Of a DNA stretch of 6,657 nt, positions 1 to 5,465 are shown piece after piece. Each line of letters begins with the position of its first letter. Positions within the stretch are counted from its first letter, which is position 1. Below the pieces are notes generated by a model. That model saw only the letters and a program-made list of their open reading frames with translations, was not told where the DNA came from and did not search any database. The DNA is taken from the NCBI GenBank assembly GCA_017529085.1, contig JAFXOC010000289.1, positions 1 through 6,657 of the forward strand, read 5' to 3'. The position numbers and the translations under genes are program-made. Source of the stretch: Selenomonadaceae bacterium (lineage in GTDB: Bacteria; Bacillota; Negativicutes; Selenomonadales; Selenomonadaceae).

Positions 1-66
1 CTCTTTCTTTTTTGTAAAAAAGAAAGAGAAAAAAGAAAGAAGTAAAGAAAAAAGAGAAAGAAAAAA
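1..66. repeat. A/T inverted repeat followed by polypurine tandem tract
   Basis: Bases 1-13 (CTCTTTCTTTTTT) are the exact reverse complement of 16-28 (AAAAAAGAAAGAG), with 2 nt between the arms. The right arm opens a tract that is purine-only on the plus strand from 16 to 66 except for a T at 43. The 12-mer AAAAAAGAAAGA occurs at 16-27 and again at 29-40, and a degenerate third copy lies near 48-60, giving a period of about 13 bp. It could be the end of a weak terminator for a gene left of the window, or part of a dispersed intergenic repeat. The sequence does not decide between these. No coding potential or convincing promoter is visible in 1-110. Confidence 0.7.
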
Positions 67-120
67 CTTTAATAAAATAAATAAAAAAGGTAAAACTAAC
101 AATATACGTACCCGGGAGCG

Positions 121-179
121 AGGGCGAATGCCCTTTGGCGGGTGCAGGGCAGCGCCCTGCCGGGTTTGGGCGGAGCCCA
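121..179 (+). repeat. GC-rich block of three consecutive small hairpins in the leader of the HD-GYP gene
   Basis: Three short perfect stems lie in a row: AGGGC-GAAT-GCCCT (121-134), GCAGGGC-AGC-GCCCTGC (144-160) and TGGGC-GGA-GCCCA (167-179). The block is sharply GC-rich, while the preceding 110 bp are almost all A/T. It ends about 20 bp before the Shine-Dalgarno sequence of the downstream gene, so it would be transcribed as leader RNA if the promoter is to its left. Short GC hairpin arrays of this kind resemble REP-like dispersed elements. That reading is inference and needs a genome-wide copy count. None of the stems is followed by a T-run, so they are not classical terminators. Confidence 0.55.
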
Positions 180-200
180 GCAAAAAAACACGCCCCAACG

Positions 201-208
201 GGAGGTAG
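201..208 (+). promoter_or_regulatory. Ribosome binding site that sets the HD-GYP start
   Basis: GGAGGTAG lies 5 nt before ATG 214. An upstream in-frame ATG at 142 has no such site, lies at the foot of the GC hairpin block and would add 24 residues that match no part of a receiver domain. ATG 214 is therefore the preferred start. Confidence 0.85.
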
Positions 209-213
209 AGGGG

Positions 214-1293
214 ATGGAAGAGAAGAAGCAGCCGGTGATATTGGCGGTTGACGATGATGATGTGAACCTTTTTATGGTGGGGTCGATATTAGGGAACGAG
301 TCGAAAGTTGTAAAAAAAAGCTCAGGCGTTACTGCGCTGAAGTATTTGGCGGAGAACAGCGTTGATTTGGTACTTTTGGACTTTAATATGCCCGGCATGG
401 ACGGGATGGAAGTTCTGGCGGAGATGCGCCGCAGGGAAGAGATGAAGAACGTTCCCGTCATCATAATGACGGGGGAGATAGACGTAGAGCTTGAAACCTC
501 TGTGTTCCACGCGGGAGCGGTGGACTTCGTAAGGAAGCCTTTTGCGCCCATGGTGCTTAGGGAGCGCACGAAACGAGTGCTGCAAAACGAATACTTGAAG
601 CGCAATTTAAGAAAGGAAGTCGTCCGCCAGACAAGACTCGCCGAAGAACGGTTGGCGGCGAGCAGAAGGCTTTTCGATCAGACGGTGCTTGCTCTCGTTA
701 AAACGATAGACGCAAAAGATAAATATACTCAAGGTCATTCGCAGAGGGTGGCGTATTATACAAGGCTTCTCGGCAAACGCGACGGAGAGGGCGAAGAACG
801 GCTCCAAGAGCTTTACTGCATGGGCTTGTTGCACGATATAGGCAAAATCGGCGTGCCGGGGGCGATTATCAACAAGACTTCAAGGCTTACCGATGAGGAA
901 TACGCCATAATAAAATCCCATACGACCATGGGCGCGGAGATATTAAAGCCCATCGTGGAGTTCCCGAAACTTTCGATAGGCGCAAGATCCCATCATGAGC
1001 GTTGGGACGGCAGGGGATACCCCGATGGCATAGCGGGCAACGACATTCCAAGGGACGCAAGGCTTATCGCCGTGGCGGACGCTTACGATGCCATGACGAG
1101 CCGCAGAAGTTACCGCGGCGTTATGGAGCAGGAAAGAGTCAGGACGGAGATAGAAAGAGGTCGTGGCAGTCAGTTCGATCCGTATTTTGCGGATCTCATG
1201 CTTAGCCTTATAGACGACGACAAGGAATTTAAGATGCGGAGCGATCCCGTCGATCCTAACGCAGAGGGCGCAAGCGAACGGAATAAGGGATAA
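214..1293 (+). CDS. Response regulator with HD-GYP domain (putative cyclic di-GMP phosphodiesterase, RpfG-like)
   Basis: A 359-residue cytoplasmic two-domain regulator. Residues 7-122 form a CheY-like receiver: acidic cluster D13-D16, phosphoacceptor D56 in LLDFNMPGMDG, T86 in IIMTGE, and K108-P109. Residues about 124-152 are charged and helical, probably a coiled-coil linker. Residues about 153-345 are an HD-GYP domain with DKYTQGHSQRV (H175), the HD pair H207-D208 in LLHDIGKIGVP, H236, H260-H261-E262, and the signature DGRGYPDG (265-272), then ADAYDAMTSRRSYR. All visible metal-ligand and GYP positions are intact, so an active enzyme hydrolysing cyclic di-GMP to pGpG/GMP is expected from the family. 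No sensor kinase is adjacent, so the activating partner is unknown. The gene stands alone: a terminator follows 23 bp after the stop, and no convincing promoter is seen upstream. Confidence 0.95.
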   Translation: MEEKKQPVILAVDDDDVNLFMVGSILGNESKVVKKSSGVTALKYLAENSVDLVLLDFNMPGMDGMEVLAEMRRREEMKNVPVIIMTGEIDVELETSVFHAGAVDFVRKPFAPMVLRERTKRVLQNEYLKRNLRKEVVRQTRLAEERLAASRRLFDQTVLALVKTIDAKDKYTQGHSQRVAYYTRLLGKRDGEGEERLQELYCMGLLHDIGKIGVPGAIINKTSRLTDEEYAIIKSHTTMGAEILKPIVEFPKLSIGARSHHERWDGRGYPDGIAGNDIPRDARLIAVADAYDAMTSRRSYRGVMEQERVRTEIERGRGSQFDPYFADLMLSLIDDDKEFKMRSDPVDPNAEGASERNKG

Positions 1294-1316
1294 AAATTTA
1301 AAATTGACGCAAACAT

Positions 1317-1362
1317 AAAACCCGAGTAAAATAAAGCGAGATTTTATTTTACTCGGGTTTTT
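1317..1362 (+). terminator. Intrinsic terminator of the HD-GYP gene
   Basis: A perfect 19-bp inverted repeat has arms 1317-1335 and 1343-1361, with a 7-nt loop (GCGAGAT). The stem includes CCCGAGT/ACTCGGG and is followed by a T-run starting at 1358. It lies 23 bp after the HD-GYP stop. The long A/T part of the stem and the A4 on the left could also give some termination in the reverse direction, but no minus-strand gene faces it. Confidence 0.93.
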
Positions 1363-1386
1363 GTTTTGAGGTGGGCAAAATGTATA

Positions 1387-1431
1387 TTAAACTGCCTTGT
1401 CGTAAACGTTGGTTATAACAAGGCAGTTTAA
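1387..1431. repeat. Perfect 14-bp inverted repeat between terminator and promoter
   Basis: Arms TTAAACTGCCTTGT (1387-1400) and ACAAGGCAGTTTAA (1418-1431) are exact reverse complements around a 17-nt loop. No T-run follows, so it does not look like a second terminator for the HD-GYP gene. It ends 15 bp before the -35 box of the next gene. It may be an operator-like site, a stable RNA hairpin, or a small dispersed repeat. The sequence alone does not say which. Confidence 0.7.
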
Positions 1432-1446
1432 GACTTCGATAAATCA

Positions 1447-1474
1447 TTGACAACAACTTCCGCTATGCTAAAAT
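1447..1474 (+). promoter_or_regulatory. Near-consensus sigma-70-type promoter for the AAA/PD-(D/E)XK gene
   Basis: TTGACA (1447-1452) is a perfect -35 box. After a 16-nt spacer comes TAAAAT (1469-1474), a 5/6 match to the -10 box, preceded by TGC (1466-1468), which makes it an extended -10. Transcription should begin near 1481, giving a leader of about 30 nt. The Shine-Dalgarno sequence GGAGGC (1499-1504) lies 8 nt before ATG 1513. Confidence 0.8.
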
Positions 1475-1512
1475 AAACGTAAGGCAAACCCCTTGAATGG
1501 AGGCGGTACAAA

Positions 1513-3195
1513 ATGAAACAGCATTATATTATGCCCGTAGGCGTTGACGATTTTCGTCAAGTTCGGGAAGAATATTATTATGTTGATAAAACCGATTTTA
1601 TAAAATCTCTTATAGACGGTCATAGCAAAGCTACTCTTATAACAAGACCGAGGCGTTTCGGAAAAACTCTTGCGCTCAGTATGCTCTATTACTTTTTCAC
1701 AATGGAAAACGCTGAGGAAAACCGCGTCCTTTTTGAAGGCTGCAACATCGAAAAAGCCGGTGAAAAGTATATGGCGAAGCAGGGAAGCATGCCTACCGTT
1801 TTTTTGAGTTTGAAGGATATCAAGCAATCAAAATACCCCAACATGATAGCAAAATTCAGTTCGCTCATGCAGGATTTATATCTTTCAAACAAATATCTAC
1901 TTGAACGCGGTTGCCTTGATGACTCCGAGAAAAAATACTTTATCTCGGTAATAGATCGAAAGGCAAGCGATGTGGATTTGCAGGATTCACTGAAGAAATT
2001 GACAACATGGCTCAATCGCTATCATAAAAAGCCGGCTCTGGTGCTTATCGACGAATATGACGCGCCGATACAGTACGCTTTCGATAACGGTTATTACGAC
2101 GACGCGATAACTTTTATGCGAAATTTCCTCAGCGCCGTGTTAAAGTCTAATCCGGACTTGGATTTTGCCGTGCTGACGGGCGTGCTCAGAATTGCCAAGG
2201 AAAGCATTTTCAGCTCGCTGAACAATTTGAAGGTTTCAAGCCTTATTAGCGGAAAATATGCAGAATCAATGGGTTTTACGGAAAAAGAAATCGAGCGAAT
2301 AGTCAAAGATTTTAATGCGACCGATAAGTTGGCGCAGATAAAAGAATGGTACGACGGTTACAGTTTTGCGGGGACTAATGTTTACAACCCTTGGTCAGTC
2401 ATCAATTATTTTGACAACGATTGCCGTCCTTCAATTTATTGGCTAAATACCTCCGGCAACAGTATCGTAACGGAACTGTTGAAAAGGACAGACAAAGAGC
2501 AGGCAAAGGAACTTCGATCGCTCTTGCAAGGCGGCTCCGTCAGCGCAACCATTGACGAAGGCGTTATATACACGGATATTTATAAAAATCGCAACGCCCT
2601 TTACACTATGCTGCTTACCACCGGTTATCTCACCATTTCCACGGAACACGATGCGCAAATTATGGAGGATATTATAGATCTTCGCATTCCAAACCGAGAA
2701 GTGCGCAGCGTGTATAAAAAAGAGATTGTAAATCGCATTGATGAAATGGACGGCAGTCCGAATCTTATATATTTATTGAAGGCTCTTTTGTCCGGCGACG
2801 CGGAAGTTTTTTCCGAGAAGCTGAGCGATTATCTCCTAACCTTAAGCAGCTACTATGACACGGCAAACAAAGAGAGTTTCTACCACGGTTTTATCTTGGG
2901 GCTTACGGCTCTCTTAACGCCGGATTACAAAATCGTATCCAACAGGGAAAGCGGCTACGGCAGATTTGACATAGCGATACTCCCCTGTAAAAATCGCAAT
3001 AACGCCGTTATAATGGAATTTAAAGTTGCAAAGAGTGAAGCGGAACTTCCGCAAAAAGCCAAAACCGCGCTCTCACAAATTGAAAGCATGGAGTATATGA
3101 CAAATTTGAAAAATGAAAACATAGAACAAATTTGGCAATACGGCATATCCTTTTGCGGTAAAAAATGTTGTATAGAATCAAAAAGCCTCCCTTGA
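1513..3195 (+). CDS. AAA-ATPase-like protein with C-terminal PD-(D/E)XK nuclease-like domain
   Basis: A 560-residue protein of the family pairing an AAA-ATPase-like domain (PF09820 type) with a PDDEXK_9-type domain (PF08011 type). The family's N-terminal hallmark is present (VDDFRQVREEYYYVDKTDFI, 11-30). A P-loop-like RPRRFGKT follows (45-52, with G50-K51-T52), then the Walker B-like VLIDEYDAPI (177-186, D180-E181). Near the C-terminus are E454 in ESFYHGF, ESGYGRFD (479-486) with D486, and MEFK (501-504) with E502 and K504; these match a PD-(D/E)XK active site. It ends with the family's usual YGISFCGKKC. Length and motifs argue for an intact gene. Biological role is not established; members are often multicopy in gut and rumen bacteria, and defence or mobile-DNA roles have been suggested. 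It has its own promoter and terminator and is visibly more AT-rich than the HD-GYP gene, consistent with an independently acquired cassette (inference). Confidence 0.93.
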   Translation: MKQHYIMPVGVDDFRQVREEYYYVDKTDFIKSLIDGHSKATLITRPRRFGKTLALSMLYYFFTMENAEENRVLFEGCNIEKAGEKYMAKQGSMPTVFLSLKDIKQSKYPNMIAKFSSLMQDLYLSNKYLLERGCLDDSEKKYFISVIDRKASDVDLQDSLKKLTTWLNRYHKKPALVLIDEYDAPIQYAFDNGYYDDAITFMRNFLSAVLKSNPDLDFAVLTGVLRIAKESIFSSLNNLKVSSLISGKYAESMGFTEKEIERIVKDFNATDKLAQIKEWYDGYSFAGTNVYNPWSVINYFDNDCRPSIYWLNTSGNSIVTELLKRTDKEQAKELRSLLQGGSVSATIDEGVIYTDIYKNRNALYTMLLTTGYLTISTEHDAQIMEDIIDLRIPNREVRSVYKKEIVNRIDEMDGSPNLIYLLKALLSGDAEVFSEKLSDYLLTLSSYYDTANKESFYHGFILGLTALLTPDYKIVSNRESGYGRFDIAILPCKNRNNAVIMEFKVAKSEAELPQKAKTALSQIESMEYMTNLKNENIEQIWQYGISFCGKKCCIESKSLP

Positions 3196-3210
3196 ACGAG
3201 AGGCTTTTTT
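3180..3210. terminator. Bidirectional terminator shared by two convergent genes, overlapping a stop codon
   Basis: Arms AAAAAGCCTC (3180-3189) and GAGGCTTTTT (3200-3209) are perfect complements around a 10-nt loop, with T-runs available on both strands. The left arm encodes the last residues of the PD-(D/E)XK protein, and its TGA stop (3193-3195) lies in the loop. On the minus strand the structure begins 12 bp after the stop of the secreted-protein gene, so it can terminate both convergent units. Confidence 0.88.
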
Positions 3211-3221
3211 GTATGTTAAAT

Positions 3222-4145
3222 TTACTTAGTCGGCGTAGACGCAATATCTTTTCTAATATCCGCCAATACGTCTTTGTTGTCTTTCGCCGAATTTAGGTTC
3301 GCGGGAATCATGACGGAATCTTGCGTTGTTCCGCCCGAAATAAAGAACGGCATTTCTGCGTAATATCCAAGCGCCGCGTAGAAATTCTTTTCTTCGTCGG
3401 TCAGCTTAATCTTGCCCGCAGCCATCTCGTCTATGATGCCTTTGGCATATGCCCTCAAAAGCGGCGTTAAGTTGCCGTTTATGCTTGCCGTTTTGCCGTT
3501 AGCCGAATCTACCGTCCATTCAAGCTCGATATCCGCCTTGTTAAGCGCATTGGAAAGGCGGTTCACCAAAACTTCCTGTTCGCCCTTTGGGGCATTGGCG
3601 TTCTTTTTGACCGCCGCGCTTAGTTTCTTGCCGTCCAAAACAAGTTTAAAAGTCTTTTTGCCGTTTTTATCGGCGATTTTTTTTGCGGATTTGACAGCTT
3701 CCATATTCGCGCTCAAAACCTTGGGGTCGGTACTCTTTAACGCCGCAAAAATCCCTGCGGGTATTCCGGGAAGAGGGAATTTGCTCCACTCGTAATTCCT
3801 GTATACATATAAATTCATCGCGCCGTTTCTCTGTTCCAAGAAAATCGGCATACTTTTATTCGTTGTCTTGTTGGTATTTTTATCGGTATAAATCCAGTCA
3901 AGCTTTCCTTCAAACCTCACTGTACCGTCTTTTAAAATTTGTCCCTTACCATCGACATCTCCGTGAAATTGCGGTCCGAAAATGTTAAATCCGGCGGTCA
4001 TAGTCCCATTGTATTCGGGGGTTATAATGTAAGCCGCCTTAAAATCCGCCGCCCCGTCGCCCGTAGGCGCAGCGTATGCGTTGCCTGCAAAGAGTCCGCC
4101 GCATACAAGCGTTGCCGCTAAGAGTTTCTTTAAAGTTCTGTTCAT
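3222..4145 (-). CDS. Exported protein of unknown function, second gene of the acetolactate decarboxylase unit
   Basis: A 307-residue protein I do not recognise. Residues 1-25 form a classical signal peptide: basic RTLKK, a hydrophobic core LLAATLVCGGLFAG, and cleavage after AYA (25). C15 is preceded by T-L-V, so there is no lipobox and the protein should be soluble in the periplasm or released. The mature part (26-307) is rich in alternating polar/hydrophobic segments typical of beta strands (for example GTVRFEGKLDWIYT, 74-87, and MNLYVYRNYEWSKFPLPG, 110-127), followed by a Lys-rich helical half. This could be a LolA/LppX-like ligand-binding shell, but that is a guess from texture only. Shine-Dalgarno AAGGAG (4155-4160) lies 9 nt before the ATG, and the gap to the upstream decarboxylase gene is 20 bp, so co-transcription is likely. 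Unlike typical operon partners of this enzyme, it is not an acetolactate synthase or a regulator. Confidence 0.85.
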   Translation of the reverse strand: MNRTLKKLLAATLVCGGLFAGNAYAAPTGDGAADFKAAYIITPEYNGTMTAGFNIFGPQFHGDVDGKGQILKDGTVRFEGKLDWIYTDKNTNKTTNKSMPIFLEQRNGAMNLYVYRNYEWSKFPLPGIPAGIFAALKSTDPKVLSANMEAVKSAKKIADKNGKKTFKLVLDGKKLSAAVKKNANAPKGEQEVLVNRLSNALNKADIELEWTVDSANGKTASINGNLTPLLRAYAKGIIDEMAAGKIKLTDEEKNFYAALGYYAEMPFFISGGTTQDSVMIPANLNSAKDNKDVLADIRKDIASTPTK

Positions 4146-4165
4146 TTTTTGATACTCCTTTATAC

Positions 4166-4993
4166 TTATTTATTCAACTTGCTCTTGGTGTCATGCTCCG
4201 CGCTGTTTATATCGGCGCTCATGTCTTTGGCGAGGTTCAAGTTTTGGAATTTTTGGTCGTCGGGTAAAATCATGGTGAATTTATCGGTTTTGTCAAGATA
4301 GACGGTGCCGTTGTTAAGGGAAAATTCCAGAATATGCCCGCCTTTTTTCTTATCGTCGGAGATGAAATGGAAATGCCAGCCGGGCGAATTTAAGCCGTTC
4401 ATGTAATTCGGGCAATATATCCCAACCAATGTACCATTGATGTTTTTCTCGGTAAATTCCGTCTGTTTGCCCTTTAAGGCTTCAACAAGAGTCGGATAAG
4501 GTTCCTTGCTGCCGTATTCGCTGCGAAAGAGTATGGATGGAAATGTTGCGTGAAGTTTTACCATATAAAAGCTGTTAATACCGTTTTTACGAACCGTATC
4601 GGTCAGAGCTTTTTCAAATTCGGCTTTGTTTTTGATGTTTTTCAAAGGAAGGGCTATATCCTCGTCAAAATAAGTTACGGTAGCGTAAGGAATACGCGTG
4701 CTGTCGGGCGTAACGATAACCTTGCCGTCTCCTAGCGCTTGATAAATCGTGCCGTCTAAAACAATCATTTCGCCGTTTAAGCCTTCAAACGTCCCGATTC
4801 CGGTATCTCCCATAGTGCGAAGTTCGCCGGCGGTCAATAAGCCGCCAAGATAACCTTGAGCCAAAGATTGCAATAAGGCGACTTGAGCGATGCTTTCTCT
4901 TTCCTCGTTTGCCGCTTGCGCTTGATCGCTGTTAGCTCCAAGCGTCGCGACTCCCGCCAAAAATGCCGCTAAAACCTGCTTCTTAATGTTCAT
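4166..4993 (-). CDS. budA: Acetolactate decarboxylase with signal peptide (exported form)
   Basis: A 275-residue acetolactate decarboxylase (EC 4.1.1.5; BudA/AlsD), which converts 2-acetolactate to acetoin and CO2. Residues 1-27 form a signal peptide (KK, hydrophobic AAFLAGVATLG, cleavage after AQA), so the enzyme should act outside the cytoplasm, as in the secreted Brevibacillus enzyme. Family blocks in order: GDTGIGTFEGLNGEMIVLDG (62-81), PYPTLVEAL (165-173), GTLVGIYCPNYMNG (187-200) and GWHFHFISDDKKKGGHILEF (205-224). H207, H209 and H220 have the family's zinc-ligand spacing; E75, R157 and E266 fall about where the other catalytic residues are expected (inferred from spacing). RBS GAGGTAGG (4999-5006) lies 5 nt before the ATG. 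It is the first gene of a two-gene unit. No acetolactate synthase, lysR-type regulator or butanediol dehydrogenase gene is in the window, so the source of substrate must be encoded elsewhere. Confidence 0.95.
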   Translation of the reverse strand: MNIKKQVLAAFLAGVATLGANSDQAQAANEERESIAQVALLQSLAQGYLGGLLTAGELRTMGDTGIGTFEGLNGEMIVLDGTIYQALGDGKVIVTPDSTRIPYATVTYFDEDIALPLKNIKNKAEFEKALTDTVRKNGINSFYMVKLHATFPSILFRSEYGSKEPYPTLVEALKGKQTEFTEKNINGTLVGIYCPNYMNGLNSPGWHFHFISDDKKKGGHILEFSLNNGTVYLDKTDKFTMILPDDQKFQNLNLAKDMSADINSAEHDTKSKLNK

Positions 4994-5084
4994 CTTTACC
5001 TACCTCGTTTCTTTTTTGAATCTTCGATACTTCTCCTTATTCAAGTTTAAGGAAAAATACAAAAATAGGTATTCGTCAAAAAAA
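4994..5084 (-). promoter_or_regulatory. AT-rich upstream region of budA with overlapping inverted repeats
   Basis: On the minus strand this gap holds a TTGACG box (5074-5079, 5/6 match to -35) with a TATTTT (5054-5059) only 14 nt downstream, so it is a poor promoter candidate. Two weak inverted repeats share bases. GGAAAAAT (5051-5058) pairs with ATTTTTCC (5087-5094, reaching into the small ORF), and TCCTTA (5034-5039) pairs with TAAGGA (5048-5053). They cannot both form, and neither is followed by a proper T-run. The real budA ribosome binding site (4999-5006) is outside both. No terminator clearly separates this region from the telA unit upstream, so read-through is possible. Confidence 0.3.
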
Positions 5085-5162
5085 TTATTTTTCCTGCAAA
5101 TTGACAAAATATAATAAAATGAATACAAAATACAAGAGTTTGCCTTTATCCCTAATCTTCAT
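5085..5162 (-). CDS. Possible 25-residue hydrophobic peptide (very short, uncertain)
   Basis: An ATG at 5160-5162 opens a 25-codon frame ending in TAA (5085-5087). It is preceded by AAAGGA (5167-5172) with a 4-nt spacer. The peptide has a basic N-terminus (MKIRDKGK), a hydrophobic stretch LLYFVFILLYFVNL (9-22) long enough for at most a short membrane helix, and a charged end QEK. It begins 35 bp after the stop of the antitoxin-like gene and could be the third cistron of the telA unit. AT-rich DNA readily produces Phe/Leu/Tyr/Ile-rich frames by chance, so conservation is needed before accepting it. If real, it would be a small membrane protein or type I toxin-like peptide. Confidence 0.25.
   Translation of the reverse strand: MKIRDKGKLLYFVFILLYFVNLQEK
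5101..5129 (+). promoter_or_regulatory. Plus-strand promoter-like sequence inside the small ORF
   Basis: A perfect TTGACA (5101-5106) is followed after 17 nt by TACAAA (5124-5129, 4/6 match to -10). A perfect TATAAT (5110-5115) also lies on this strand but without a -35 box. No plus-strand gene follows. A transcript starting near 5137 would be antisense to the start and ribosome binding site of the 25-codon frame (5160-5172) and then to the antitoxin-like gene. The region is A/T-rich, so chance matches are likely. Confidence 0.25.
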
Positions 5163-5197
5163 AATGTCCTTTACAAGAAAAAATGTGAGTCTCGTCC

Positions 5198-5452
5198 TCA
5201 AAGTTTGTCCCCACTAAAAAAATCCTCCAACTCTTTGTCGGTGAAAAATCTGCCCGTTCCCTTTTTCATCTGTTCTATACCGCGATCTATCTTCGCCAAA
5301 TATTCGGCGTTACGCTTGTCTTTTGCGTCCTCTCTGTCAAACATATCCGTAAGCGCCGAAAGCGTCAATTCTTCCACGCTGCATTTTTTCTTTCTCGCAA
5401 ATTGTGAAATGCGGTTTTCGTCTGCTGTTGTTAGGTTTAATGTAATGTTCAT
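5198..5452 (-). CDS. Ribbon-helix-helix antitoxin-like protein (orphan)
   Basis: An 84-residue protein resembling RHH-type antitoxins of type II toxin-antitoxin systems (RelB/ParD-like). Residues 1-8 (MNITLNLT) fit the DNA-contacting beta strand, 10-22 the first helix, and 25-41 (SVEELTLSALTDMFDRE) the second. The charged C-terminal part, with YLAKIDRGIEQMKKG (51-65), resembles the toxin-wrapping tail of such antitoxins. Its ribosome binding site is a perfect AGGAGG (5459-5464) starting right after the telA stop, 6 nt before the ATG, so it is almost certainly co-transcribed with telA. No RelE/ParE/YafQ-like toxin gene follows or precedes it; the only thing downstream is a possible 25-codon frame. 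It may be a solitary antitoxin remnant, a repressor of its own operon, or a regulator of telA. The family call is by sequence feel, not by a profile search. Confidence 0.8.
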   Translation of the reverse strand: MNITLNLTTADENRISQFARKKKCSVEELTLSALTDMFDREDAKDKRNAEYLAKIDRGIEQMKKGTGRFFTDKELEDFFSGDKL

Positions 5453-5465
5453 TTTATGCCTCCTC

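Noticed and set aside
142..213. In-frame N-terminal extension of the HD-GYP protein from ATG 142
   Set aside because: No ribosome binding site before 142, the segment is the GC-hairpin repeat, and the receiver domain begins normally from ATG 214 with GGAGGTAG at good spacing.
96..605. Long minus-strand frame opposite the receiver domain
   Set aside because: It mirrors the codon structure of the HD-GYP gene, has no ribosome binding site, and resembles no family.
1387..3210. Insertion element bounded by terminal inverted repeats around the PD-(D/E)XK gene
   Set aside because: The repeat at 1387-1431 and the hairpin at 3180-3209 are unrelated in sequence, and no flanking direct repeats were seen.
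3412..3795. 127-codon plus-strand frame opposite the exported-protein gene
   Set aside because: Its Ala/Leu/Ser-rich composition is what the reverse complement of a Lys/Ala-rich gene gives; there is no initiation signal and it lies wholly inside a convincing gene.
3222..4145. Lipoprotein call for the exported protein based on C15
   Set aside because: The residues before C15 (T-L-V) do not form a lipobox; the AYA signal peptidase I site at 23-25 fits better.
4999..5044. Leader peptide from a TTG codon at about 5042, ending at the budA ribosome binding site
   Set aside because: A 14-codon frame exists but it starts with TTG and has no Shine-Dalgarno sequence upstream.
5180..5200. Terminator after the antitoxin-like gene (TGAG/CTCA stem followed by a T-run on the minus strand)
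   Set aside because: The stem is only 4 bp with a 7-nt loop, too weak to call despite the six T residues that follow.
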